Below, one piece after another: positions 7,313 through 15,675 of a stretch of 31,197 bases of DNA. How positions within the stretch are numbered: the first letter of the stretch is position 1; every line of letters begins with the position of its first letter. Source of the stretch: JADHLJ01 sp038118725 (GTDB lineage: Bacteria; Pseudomonadota; Alphaproteobacteria; Thalassobaculales; Thalassobaculaceae); contig JAYOIK010000064.1 in NCBI GenBank assembly GCA_038118725.1, positions 1 to 31,197 of the forward strand, written 5' to 3'. Under the pieces are notes generated by a model. That model ran no database searches. It worked only from the letters and a program-made list of their open reading frames with translations, and had not been told where the DNA came from. The position numbers and the translations under genes are program-made.

Positions 7313-8539
7313 CTAGCCCCCCTGTGGCGTGAGGCCGAGAACCTCGCAATAGACCGCGAGGGTGCGCGCGCACATATCCTCGCGCGAGAAATGGGTGCGG
7401 GCATGAGCGATCGCCACATCGGACAGTCGGGACCGGTCCTCCTGGCTCATATTCAAGGCCTCGCGGATGCCGTCGGCGAGAGCGTCGGCGTCCTTGGGCT
7501 TCACGAGCCAGCCGGTTTGGCCCTCCAGCATGGATTCCGCGGCCCCGCCGTGATTGCTGGCGACGACCGGCCGGCCCATGGCCTGCGCCTCGATGATCAC
7601 CCGGCCGAAGGGTTCCGGGTCCAGCGACGCCGACACCACCACGTCGGCCAGCTTATAGGCCGCCGGCATGTCCGTGCAGTTACCCACGAGATGGACATAG
7701 GGCGTCAAGCCATGCCGGGCGATGCGCGCTTCCAGCTTGGCCTTGTAGGCTTCCTTGCCTTTGTGGTCGCCGACGATCAGACAATGAAACGACTGATCCT
7801 TAAGCTTCGCCAGCGCATCGATAAGAAGCTCCTGGCCTTTCCAACGCGTGACCCTGCCGGGCAGCATGACCACCGGCACGCCGTCGGGCAGGCGCCACTC
7901 GTTGGTCAGCTTGATCATTCGTTCGGCGGAGACCTTGTCGGGATCATGTAGGCCAAGATCCACGCCGCGCGGAATGACCCTTAACCGATCCGCGCCAAGT
8001 CCATAGCGCCTGGTGATTTCCTCGGCGATGAAATGCGAGATGGCGATTACCCGATCACCCCGGCTCATTACCGCGTTGTATACTTTCTTCAAGGGATTGG
8101 AGTCGCTGTAACGACCGTGAAAGGTGGTCACGAACGGCAGGTTCCGCTTGCGCGCCGCGCGCCAGCCGATCCACGCGGGCGCCCGGGAGCGGGCATGCAG
8201 GATATCCACGTTGTTCTTGAAGGTGAGGTCGACCAGCCGGTCGAAATTCGCCCGCCATTTCAGAGGGTTCTTGGCGCCGATGGGAAGGGTGATATGGGTC
8301 GCGCCGGCGCGCTCCAGCTCGTGAACCATCGGCCCGCCACCGGAAACGACGATCGCGTTCCAACCCGCCGAGATCAAGGCCCGGGCCACATCGACCGTGC
8401 CGCGCTCGACACCGCCCGAACGCAAAGCCGGGAGAATTTGCATGACCGTCGGCGCCTTGCCGTCGGGCGCGGGGCGGAAAGCCTCGAAATCACCGCTGGT
8501 GCTGTTAGGATCGGCTCCGCCGACCGGGCGTTCCGGCAT
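7313..8539 (-). CDS. glycosyltransferase family 4, GT-B fold
   Basis: About 408 residues, a retaining GT4 glycosyltransferase. The N-terminal acceptor domain has VMQILPALRSGGVERGTVD and AHARSRAPAWIGWRAARK-like helices (actual text HARSRAPAWIGWRAARK). The donor domain has LPGRVTRWKGQELLIDAL, LVGNCTDMPAAYKLADVVV and the E-x7-E motif in PEPFGRVIIEAQAMGRPV. Such enzymes add sugars to lipopolysaccharide or capsule. The start is uncertain: ATG 8539 is used, but GTG 8563 and GTG 8626 are in frame, and the last would overlap the divergent hydrolase gene. It is followed 8 bp later by the GT9 gene. Confidence 0.87.
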   Translation of the reverse strand: MPERPVGGADPNSTSGDFEAFRPAPDGKAPTVMQILPALRSGGVERGTVDVARALISAGWNAIVVSGGGPMVHELERAGATHITLPIGAKNPLKWRANFDRLVDLTFKNNVDILHARSRAPAWIGWRAARKRNLPFVTTFHGRYSDSNPLKKVYNAVMSRGDRVIAISHFIAEEITRRYGLGADRLRVIPRGVDLGLHDPDKVSAERMIKLTNEWRLPDGVPVVMLPGRVTRWKGQELLIDALAKLKDQSFHCLIVGDHKGKEAYKAKLEARIARHGLTPYVHLVGNCTDMPAAYKLADVVVSASLDPEPFGRVIIEAQAMGRPVVASNHGGAAESMLEGQTGWLVKPKDADALADGIREALNMSQEDRSRLSDVAIAHARTHFSREDMCARTLAVYCEVLGLTPQGG

Positions 8540-8608
8540 GGCCTCGATTGGCGCCTCGTTCACTGGCGTTTCATCCGTGTCGCTGTTTCTGGCTGAAAGA
8601 CTAGCACA

Positions 8609-9385
8609 ATGACCGAAATCCCTCACGATTCACCGGATCGGATACCGTCGTTTCTTACCAAGCCCGACGGCGCGCGACTCGCATACCACAGGACCTCGGG
8701 AAGAGCACCGGGAATCGTGTTTCTCGGCGGATTCGCCTCGGACATGACGGGAACCAAGGCTCTGACTCTCGATGCCCATGCCAAGAGCCGGGGACAAGCC
8801 TTTCTTCGGTTGGATTATCAAGGGCATGGCCAATCCTCGGGCGACTTCGCCGACGGCACCATCGGGCTTTGGCATTCCGATGCGCTGGCGGTCATCGACG
8901 CCGTGACCGAGGGGCCGCAGATTTTCGTCGGCTCGTCCATGGGCGGCTGGATGATGCTGTTGACCGCCGCGCGCCGACCGGAGCGGGTCGCGGGCCTGGT
9001 GGGGATCGCGCCGGCGCCGGACTTCACCGAGGATCTGATGTGGCCGAACTTCACCGACGAGGTCCGTGAGACCCTCGAACGCGACGGAATCTATCAGCGT
9101 CCCTCGGAGTACAGCGACGAGCCGTATACGATCACGATGAAGTTGATCGAGGAGGGGCGAAACCATCTCCTGTTGCGTGAACCGCTGGTGGTGGACGGGC
9201 CGATCAGATTGTTGCACGGCATGGCGGACCCGGATGTGCCGTACGAGTTGTCACTTCGGATCGCCGAGCATGTTACGTGTCCGGATGTGCAGGTCCGCTT
9301 GATCAAGGACGGGGACCACAGGCTATCGACCGAGCGCGATCTGGCGATCCTGACCTCGACGATTGATGATTTGCTGGACGCCTGA
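8609..9385 (+). CDS. alpha/beta hydrolase, ABHD10-like
   Basis: A 258-residue serine hydrolase. The nucleophile elbow GSSMGG places Ser110 as catalytic. Asp207 (GMADPDVP) and His237 (KDGDHRLS) complete the triad. The overall arrangement (FLGGFASDMTGTKA, then RLDYQGHGQSSGDF) matches short ABHD10-like hydrolases that are common next to envelope genes in alphaproteobacteria. These are thioesterase or acyl-protein-type enzymes, and the true substrate is unknown. It is divergent from the GT4 gene and overlaps the next TPR gene by one base (TGATG), so those two are translationally coupled. Confidence 0.9.
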   Translation: MTEIPHDSPDRIPSFLTKPDGARLAYHRTSGRAPGIVFLGGFASDMTGTKALTLDAHAKSRGQAFLRLDYQGHGQSSGDFADGTIGLWHSDALAVIDAVTEGPQIFVGSSMGGWMMLLTAARRPERVAGLVGIAPAPDFTEDLMWPNFTDEVRETLERDGIYQRPSEYSDEPYTITMKLIEEGRNHLLLREPLVVDGPIRLLHGMADPDVPYELSLRIAEHVTCPDVQVRLIKDGDHRLSTERDLAILTSTIDDLLDA

Positions 9386-10149
9386 TGAAACGTGCTTTTG
9401 TCATCGCGATTGCCGTCTTGGGGGTGGCGGGGGTGTATCCTCTCGATTTGCCGGCGCAACAGCGCGAGATCGATCATCGTTTAGAGTATGAGGCCTGCCT
9501 GGCGCTCGCGGACGAGAATCCAACCGAGGCCTACCGGAGCGGGCTTGCGTGGTTCAAGGCGGGTGGCGGCCTGCCGGCAAGGCATTGCGTCGCGGTTTCA
9601 CTGATAGGGCTTGGTGATCATGAGGCGGCGGCAACCCGTTTCGAGACCCTCGCCCGCGAGCTGGCCGAGAGCCAGGTGGATCTGCGCGCCGAGATGCTCG
9701 GACACGCGGGACAGGCGTGGCTGCTCGCCGGGCGTCCGGTCAGGGCCTCCCAGGTTCAGGCCGCGGCGATCGCGCTACGCCCCGCCGACCCGACGCTCCT
9801 GGTGGATCGCGCCGTTAGTCTCATGACCGCCAAGCGTCATGCCGCCGCCATCGTTGATCTGAACCAGGCTCTGGCCATCGCGCCGGATTTCGTGGATGCC
9901 TATCTCTATCGCGCCACGGCGAAACGGTATTCCGGTGATATCGGTGGCGCCTGGATCGATGTCAGCGATGCCTTGTCCCTGGAGCCCGGTCTTCCCGCGG
10001 CGCTGCTGGAACGAGGGATTCTGAACCAGCTCGATGGTGACGACCTGGGGGCCCGCGAGGATTGGCTGGCGGTTATCTCGACCGCGCCACGCAGCACCGA
10101 GGCGGATGCCGCGCGGGCCAGGATCGAGGCGATGGACGTCAATCAGTAG
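9385..10149 (+). CDS. secreted TPR protein
   Basis: A 254-residue protein with a possible N-terminal signal sequence (MKRAFVIAIAVLGVAGVYPL). It is followed by several tetratricopeptide-like helical repeats, clearest around residues 132-215 (TLLVDRAVSLMTAKRHAAAI, then DAYLYRATAKRYSGDIGGAW). TPR arrays mediate protein binding, here probably in the periplasm. The ATG overlaps the stop of the hydrolase (TGATG), which indicates coupling. Its stop overlaps the convergent small membrane gene by 7 bp. No catalytic domain is visible. Confidence 0.8.
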   Translation: MKRAFVIAIAVLGVAGVYPLDLPAQQREIDHRLEYEACLALADENPTEAYRSGLAWFKAGGGLPARHCVAVSLIGLGDHEAAATRFETLARELAESQVDLRAEMLGHAGQAWLLAGRPVRASQVQAAAIALRPADPTLLVDRAVSLMTAKRHAAAIVDLNQALAIAPDFVDAYLYRATAKRYSGDIGGAWIDVSDALSLEPGLPAALLERGILNQLDGDDLGAREDWLAVISTAPRSTEADAARARIEAMDVNQ

Positions 10150-10364
10150 CTCATGCGGCCCTGGAACGGCACGCCGGTGGCGAGGCTGATAAGATGACCC
10201 GCCAGAACCACCACGGCGACAACGGCGGCCATTTGGATGAGCGTCAGAGGGATAAGACTGACCTCGCCCGGAATATTGTCCCGCTCCTTGCGTTGCTTCC
10301 AATTCGCCCAACCGAGTATGGCGCCCGCGACGACCATGCCGGTCAAGGTGGTGGTGAGATCCAT
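10143..10364 (-). CDS. small membrane protein with two helices
   Basis: A 73-residue protein of unknown function. Hydrophobic helices lie at about residues 5-18 (TTLTGMVVAGAILGW) and 40-62 (LTLIQMAAVVAVVVLAGHLISL), joined by a charged loop (KQRKERDNIPGE). The ATG at 10364 has AGGGT about 7 nt upstream on the minus strand. The larger open frame extending to 10568 runs over the next gene's coding region and is not used. It lies 28 bp downstream of the TPR lipoprotein-like gene on the same strand, so the two are probably one operon. Confidence 0.65.
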   Translation of the reverse strand: MDLTTTLTGMVVAGAILGWANWKQRKERDNIPGEVSLIPLTLIQMAAVVAVVVLAGHLISLATGVPFQGRMSY

Positions 10365-10392
10365 GATTGACCCTACCGGCCCGGCATAATCC

Positions 10393-10896
10393 TTATTTGT
10401 TCCACTTAACCTCGCCGCCGGACTTGCGATATGCCTCGATCGCGCTATCGAGCGCGTCCAACTCCTCGCAGCCGGTCGGGCACGCGCGGCGAAGAATGGC
10501 GGCCATTTCCTCGGCCTTTTCAACCTGATCGGTTTGCAAATACAACTCACCCAGATACTCGTTGGCACCGAGATGGAAGGGGTGAATCTCCAACGCCTGT
10601 TGATAGGCTTCCAGCGATTTCTCGAAATTGCCGAGTTTACGGTGCACGAATCCCGCTTGACTCCAGGCGTCGGCGTTTTCAGGGTCGCGGTCGAGAGCGC
10701 GCATATACGATGTCAGAGCCTCGTCGAAGCGCCGCTCGATAACCGCGGCATCGCCCTTTCGGATATCCGGATCGTTGCCCTCGGAACTGTTTCCACCGGA
10801 AGAGAAGGCAACCGCTTGCATCGACAAGGGCGCCGCCAGGAAAAGCAATGCCAAGGCGACGATCACGGCGCGTGCGCGCGTTGCGGTGACAATCAT
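10393..10896 (-). CDS. exported TPR protein
   Basis: A 167-residue protein with a clear signal peptide (about residues 1-30, hydrophobic core VIVALALLFLAAPL). About three TPR units follow (GDAAVIERRFDEALTSYMRA, then AWSQAGFVHRKLGNFEKSLE, then ANEYLGELYLQTDQVEKAEE). A C-terminal pair of cysteines (RACPTGCEEL) could form a disulfide in the periplasm. The start ATG has GGAG at about 8 nt. It resembles small periplasmic TPR proteins that act as scaffolds; no specific partner can be named. Confidence 0.85.
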   Translation of the reverse strand: MIVTATRARAVIVALALLFLAAPLSMQAVAFSSGGNSSEGNDPDIRKGDAAVIERRFDEALTSYMRALDRDPENADAWSQAGFVHRKLGNFEKSLEAYQQALEIHPFHLGANEYLGELYLQTDQVEKAEEMAAILRRACPTGCEELDALDSAIEAYRKSGGEVKWNK

Positions 10897-11023
10897 TCGC
10901 TAACTCCATTCAATCCGGCCCGTAAGGCGGGACATTAAGCGAGACTATGATCTGATCGCGATGGCCCGCCGCATCAAGTGTTTTTTCGGTAACCTCGTCT
11001 CACTCTGGCGCGATGTGGAGTGC

Positions 11024-12295
11024 CTAATCCCCGAGGAACCACGGGTTGGACTGGCAATACCGGTGGCAAATCGTCGTCCAGGGCAGGGCCAGACCGAAGT
11101 AATCCTCTGATGGTTCGGTCTGGTTGCGCGCCGGCGCTTGGGCCTTCAGTTTGGCGAGGAACCGTTCGGTGATTCCTCGAAAAGCCTGATCGGTGGTGGT
11201 GGACGGTGCGAATCCGCCGCGCAGGCGCGCGATCATCTCCTCCACCGCCCCAACGATCTCTTCGGGGGTGTTCTCCTCCACCCGGACCTGGTGGGCGTCA
11301 TATTCCTTGGCGGTGGACAGTCCCGTGATACCGCGCTCCAGGAGGTCGTGATACCCGATCGGATGCCCGGTCTGCTGGTCAATATAGCGTTTGAATTGAA
11401 TAACATCGCGTGGATTGAAGAAAGTCTGTTGCTCGAGGATGCCGTTAACCAGGAGCACCGGGGTGCCGAACGCGAGCGCCGGACCCAGCGGGCCGGAGGA
11501 ACAACAGATCGCGAACCATGCCTTGGCGAGCAGAAATACGTCCATGAAGTCCTCGTGCTCGGGCAAGGTCGGAAGGTCGACAAATTTGGGATGCGAGATA
11601 TCCATTGCGCTGGACGCCTTGTCGCCGAGCCGAAACACCCAGACGCCGTCCTCCAAAAGCCGGTTCACCGCCGGCACGTAGTTCGCCGGGGTGGTGTTCC
11701 GAAAATCATGATACCGATGGCTGGAAAGATAGCTTCCCTCGCGCATGTGGAGCGCGACCACGCGATCATCCGGCGCGACCCCGAGAGTGTCGAGGAAGCG
11801 GGTTCCCGCGCCGTTGATCTCGGGCGGAAGGTCGAGATGACGCGGATCACCGCCGGCGCGGACATGCCGCCAAAAATCCTTCAACAGCTCGGGCGCCGAG
11901 CGGAGTTGCACGTAAAGCGGTCCGTTCTCCATGCGCGGCGCGTCGAAATGGCCGAGCTTGACGATCAAATCATTGGTGGTTTCCACGAAGTCGACCAGAG
12001 CCGAGGCCACGGCATGAGGCGCCTTTCCGTAGGGGAGTAGCCGCCGGTCTCGAATGACCACCACGATCTGGTCGAATTCCGCGCCATACATGGCCCTCAG
12101 CGCCCATGGTTCGAGCACCATATGGGCGAAGCGCGATGATGCCGGCATGATATGGACCAGGGTATGTTTGCCCGATTGGAGTTTCGGCGCCACCAGCTGG
12201 ATCAGGCGCTGGAAGGTTTCAGCCGAGAAAACCCGGCGGCTTTCCTCCAGATCAAGGATCGGTGGGGCGTCAAAGGCTTGAGGCGTGTCCGACAT
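11024..12295 (-). CDS. TIGR04372-type putative glycosyltransferase (copy A)
   Basis: A 423-residue protein matching the pattern I know from the uncharacterised TIGR04372 glycosyltransferase family. HMRE is at residues 183-186, FRNTTPANYVPAVNRLL follows, RLGD is at 222-225, and the donor-site-like CCSSGPLGPALAFGTPV is at 264-280. These positions parallel the C-terminal half of a GT-B enzyme. The protein ends with an unusual aromatic/cysteine tail, FGLALPWTTICHRYCQ then SNPWFLGD, shared with the upstream gene. The ATG overlaps the stop of that paralog (TGATG), so it is translationally coupled. An in-frame start at 12334 would overlap the paralog more deeply. It probably modifies a surface glycan. 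Confidence 0.8.
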   Translation of the reverse strand: MSDTPQAFDAPPILDLEESRRVFSAETFQRLIQLVAPKLQSGKHTLVHIMPASSRFAHMVLEPWALRAMYGAEFDQIVVVIRDRRLLPYGKAPHAVASALVDFVETTNDLIVKLGHFDAPRMENGPLYVQLRSAPELLKDFWRHVRAGGDPRHLDLPPEINGAGTRFLDTLGVAPDDRVVALHMREGSYLSSHRYHDFRNTTPANYVPAVNRLLEDGVWVFRLGDKASSAMDISHPKFVDLPTLPEHEDFMDVFLLAKAWFAICCSSGPLGPALAFGTPVLLVNGILEQQTFFNPRDVIQFKRYIDQQTGHPIGYHDLLERGITGLSTAKEYDAHQVRVEENTPEEIVGAVEEMIARLRGGFAPSTTTDQAFRGITERFLAKLKAQAPARNQTEPSEDYFGLALPWTTICHRYCQSNPWFLGD

Positions 12296-13572
12296 CAGAA
12301 CGCGACTCCGAGAAACCATGGATTGGTCCGGCAATAGGATTGGCAGATATTGGTCCAGGGCAATGCCAAGCCGAACGCCTGGTCCAAGGGAGCGGGCTGG
12401 TGAGGGCCCGCGTCGTCGCTTTCGAGCTTTGCGAGGTAAGCCTCGCCGACGCTCCGGAAACTCTCGTCCAGGGCGGTTTGAGGTTCAAATTTTCCGTTCA
12501 ACCGGTCCACCATCTCGCCGGCGGCGTCGAGGATCTCCTCGGCTGTGTTTTCCTCGAGCCTCACCCTTCTTTCCTCGAATTCCTTGGCGAGCGACAAACC
12601 CGCAAGCCCGCGATGGAGCAAGTCGCCATAGGGGATCGGTTGGCCGGTTTCCTCGTCGACATAGCGCTTGAATTGAATGATGTCGCGCGGGTTGAAAAAG
12701 CTCTGCTGCTCGACGATCCCATTGACCAGAACCACCGGCGTTCCGAAGGCGAGCGCGGGTCCCAGGGGGCCGGAGGAACAACAGATCGCGAACCAGGCTC
12801 GGGCCAGCAAGACCACGTCCATGAAGTCCGCGTGATCGGCGCGGGTGGGAAGATCCACGAAACGCGGGTGGTTTATCTCCAGCGGCGTCGACCCCTCGTC
12901 CCCGAGACGGAAAACCCAAATGCCTTGCTCAAGAAGTTTGTTGATTGCTGGCTTGTAGTTCTCCGGCGTCATGTTTCGAAACCCGTGATAACCATGACCC
13001 GGGAGATAGCCCTCCTCGCGCATGTGCACGGTGACGAACCGATCTTCGGGCGATAGGCCGATCTGTTCGAGAAACCGGTCCGCTTCTCGCTCCATCGCGG
13101 CGGGGAGCGCCAGATGTTTCAGCGCTTTTCCCGTCCGGACGTGACGCCAGAGATCGCGCAGCAGGTTCGGCGCGGATTGAAGATACACATGAAACGGCCC
13201 CGCCTCGTGAGACGCGCCGTCGCAGTGCCCCAATAGAGGTATCACCTCGTCCGGGGTTTCCACGAAGGTCACGTTTTCCGACGACACCCGATGCATGCCC
13301 TGGCTATGAGGGAGGCGGTCCCAATCGGGAATGACAACGAGGATTCGGTCGTGGTCGTCGCCGAACAGGTTCGCGAGAGCCCAAGGCTCCAACGCCATCT
13401 GCGCGAACTTTCCCGAGGCCGGTAGGACATAGACCAAGGCGCGCTTTCCACCTTGCATATGAGGTAGGACGAGGCGTAGCAGCGCGACCAGCGTTTCCGG
13501 CGAGAATAGCCGATCCAATTCGGCTTTATCGGGAACAGTCATGGCTTGCAGTGACGGGGAGGGATCGGTCAT
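12295..13572 (-). CDS. TIGR04372-type putative glycosyltransferase (copy B)
   Basis: A 425-residue paralog of the gene directly downstream, collinear over its whole length. Shared blocks include HMREEGYLPGHGYHGFRNMT, FRLGDEGSTPLEINHPRFVD, AICCSSGPLGPALAFGTPV, and the tail FGLALPWTNICQSYCRTNPW. The two also share a 28-bp identical DNA stretch (11491-11518 and 12768-12795), a sign of gene duplication or gene conversion. The start is ATG 13572, with ATG 13542 as an alternative. It is the first gene of a two-gene coupled unit. The N-terminal half lacks a recognisable donor motif, so catalytic details are unknown. Confidence 0.8.
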   Translation of the reverse strand: MTDPSPSLQAMTVPDKAELDRLFSPETLVALLRLVLPHMQGGKRALVYVLPASGKFAQMALEPWALANLFGDDHDRILVVIPDWDRLPHSQGMHRVSSENVTFVETPDEVIPLLGHCDGASHEAGPFHVYLQSAPNLLRDLWRHVRTGKALKHLALPAAMEREADRFLEQIGLSPEDRFVTVHMREEGYLPGHGYHGFRNMTPENYKPAINKLLEQGIWVFRLGDEGSTPLEINHPRFVDLPTRADHADFMDVVLLARAWFAICCSSGPLGPALAFGTPVVLVNGIVEQQSFFNPRDIIQFKRYVDEETGQPIPYGDLLHRGLAGLSLAKEFEERRVRLEENTAEEILDAAGEMVDRLNGKFEPQTALDESFRSVGEAYLAKLESDDAGPHQPAPLDQAFGLALPWTNICQSYCRTNPWFLGVAF

Positions 13573-13677
13573 TCACGGGGACCCGGTGACACATGGTTGT
13601 TCTCGCATGGTACCCCAACTTCGGGGCCGGCCCCACCGTTTACCCTTAAACGCGCGCATGGCGCCCGAGGTGTCCGG

Positions 13678-14728
13678 CTATTTGACGTTCTGCATGTACT
13701 CGCCAAGCAAGGCCGCCATCGCGAAATGTCCGAAATACCGTTCGAACATGTCGTCGAAGGAAAGCGCATCGTGTCGGGTCTTCTGGTAGATACGCGGAAT
13801 CCCGAACATGTCGACGCGGTTCTGAACGTCGAGATGGCGGACGCGTTCATAGCCAAGTTCCCCGAGTACCTCGTCATAGCGCAACTGATGCCGGTTCGGT
13901 TTCACCCTGTGACTATCGCGAATATAAAAATAACCGCCTTCCCGAAGCACGCGGTTGGCGTGGGAAAGTAGCCAGGCAATGCCGGAAGGGCTCACCTCGT
14001 TCAGCATGAAGGTGGCGGTTATCAGGTCGCGTGACCGATCGGGCAAGGCGCCGANNNNNNNNNNNNNNNNNNNNNNNNNNNNNNNNNNNNNNNNNNNNNN
14101 NNNNNNNNNNNNNNNNNNNNNNNNNNNNNNNNNNNNNNNNNNNNNNNNNNNNNNAGGCGCCGAGCGCTTCCTCGATGACGGGGTCGTGGTAACCGGTGAA
14201 ATGGGCGCCGAGATAGCGATAGGTGTGGCGCTGAACGTTGTAATAGAAATCCGAGGCCTCCACGCCCGTGTAGCCGCCGCCGAGATGGAAAAGACTGTAA
14301 AACGCATGGGACCCGAAACCCGGCCCGATATCCAGATGCGCGGGCTCGCCCGCGAGGTCGGCGGCGTATCGCTTGATGAAGCTGTAGTCCTGGGCGCGGG
14401 TTAGCGCGGTGACGTGAATATAGTTGGCGTACTCCTCAACCAAGCCGCCCATGCCCATGCGGCGCATGAACTCACGGAGTCTTTCGGACAGATTTTCGAA
14501 GACCTTTTCGTGATCGTCGGTGCGCACGTCGTCGAGGGTCGGATATTCCTCGTAGTAGATCGAGAGCGCCTGAAGGACGGCGCCGGGACCGTCCATGAAC
14601 AGGGTGCTGGATTGCTGTTGCTTGCCGTCGACCCAGATGAAGGGATGACCGATACGGTTCCAGCGGTCGCCGAGCATCCATTTCTGTCGGATCAGGGCGC
14701 GGTTCAGGGAGTCGAGAACGTCGTTCAA
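13678..14728 (-). CDS. SAM-dependent methyltransferase, sugar-O-methyltransferase-like, crossing an assembly gap
   Basis: The N-terminal part (14728 to 14155) carries LDIGPGFGSHAF (SAM motif I) and GVEASDFYYN (acidic end of strand 2). The C-terminal part (14054 to 13678) has DLITATFMLNEVSPSG (motif II, strand 4) and LREGGYFYIRDSHR (motif III). The two parts fall in different frames across the 100 N, but they join in frame if a 9-bp overlap at the contig ends is merged, giving about 313 residues. The start is TTG 14728, since an in-frame TAG lies two codons upstream. The layout resembles O-methyltransferases that act on sugars in surface-glycan loci, in keeping with the adjacent glycosyltransferases. 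Substrate unknown. Confidence 0.8.
14055..14154. other. assembly gap of 100 N
   Basis: Exactly 100 N, the placeholder length used for a gap of unknown size. The flanks end and begin with the same nine bases, AGGCGCCGA, at 14046-14054 and 14155-14163, which suggests two contig ends that truly overlap. Confidence 0.98.
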
Positions 14729-14824
14729 AGTCTAAAACCCGAGAAAATGGCCAAGCCGCTCACCTAACCACCCGTCGAGGGTGATCGGCAAGGCGCGTTT
14801 TCCAATCGGGCAAGCCGCGCCGGG

Positions 14825-15552
14825 TCAGCCGTAGCGTTGTTCCAACCACGGGTCACCCTGATTGTGATTGCCGTGGGACTCCCAATATCCCTTGAGATCT
14901 CGGTCGGCGAACATCATCGACCGTATCCATTTGGCGCTTTTCCAGAAGTATCGACCCGGTACCACCAGACGCACGGGACCCCGTGTTCGCGGGTAAGCGG
15001 CGCGCCTTGCCAATGGGTCGCGAGCAAAACGGCGTCGTCATCAAGAACCTCGATCGGCAGGTTGGTGGTATAGCCGTCGAAGCCCCTGATGATCACGAAT
15101 CGCGCCTCGATGCGCGGTTTGACCGTCGAGAGGAGATGGCGAACCGGCACGCCGCTCCATTCATTGTCGAATCGCGACCAGAACGTCACGCAGTGAATGT
15201 CGTTGACCCGTTCCTCGCGGGGCTGACGCGACAGCGTGTCCCAATTCCAGGTCACGGGATGATGAACCGCCCCGGTGATCGATAGGGACCAATCCTTCGG
15301 CGTCACATGCGGCTGAACGCCGAGGTCAACCACCGGAAAATCCCGGACAAGATGTTGGCCGGGTGGGAGCCGGCGGGTGGCGGGGCTCGCGCGTTCTCCG
15401 GTAAGTCCCTTGCCTTCGCCGGCCCAACGGGTTTTGACCGCGCGAAGCTTGGATGGTGCTTCGGGCGTTGCGGGCGCCGAGGGTTCGCGGCACCGGCCCG
15501 CCATTGCTTCGAAGGCCTCCATCTGTCGGCGCTTGGCCGTATCGTCGAGCAT
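14825..15552 (-). pseudogene. sulfite-oxidase-like molybdopterin oxidoreductase, frameshifted
   Basis: The protein resembles bacterial sulfite-oxidase-like (YuiH/YedY-type) enzymes that hold Mo-molybdopterin. The expected Mo-ligand cysteine is Cys121 in NDIHCVTFWS, preceded by DWSLSITGAVHHP and followed by FDGYTTNLPIEVLDDDAVLL. After REHG (about residue 191) the frame fails; the true continuation GPVRLVVPGRYFWKSAKWIR is in the next frame and runs to the stop at 14825. One extra base in the run CCCC at 14979-14982 would restore a full 242-residue protein, so this is either a recent pseudogene or a base-call error. The start ATG 15552 has GGAG 6 nt upstream. No signal peptide is seen. Confidence 0.8.
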
Positions 15553-15675
15553 CTCGATCTCCGTATCGCGATAATCCGAACATAGGCCGTCAAAAGCCGT
15601 GTCCAAAGGGCTAGGGAGCGTCTAGGTTCGTTAATCGCGTTGTCGTGATCCTATAAACTTTCGCCGGGCCGCGCC

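Noticed and set aside
6537..7316. A 259-residue plus-strand frame opposite the GT9 gene
   Set aside because: An antisense shadow without a ribosome site or recognisable domain.
13623..13634. Perfect 12-bp palindrome GGGGCCGGCCCC after the methyltransferase gene as a terminator or operator
   Set aside because: It has no loop or T-run and such G/C palindromes are expected in this composition.
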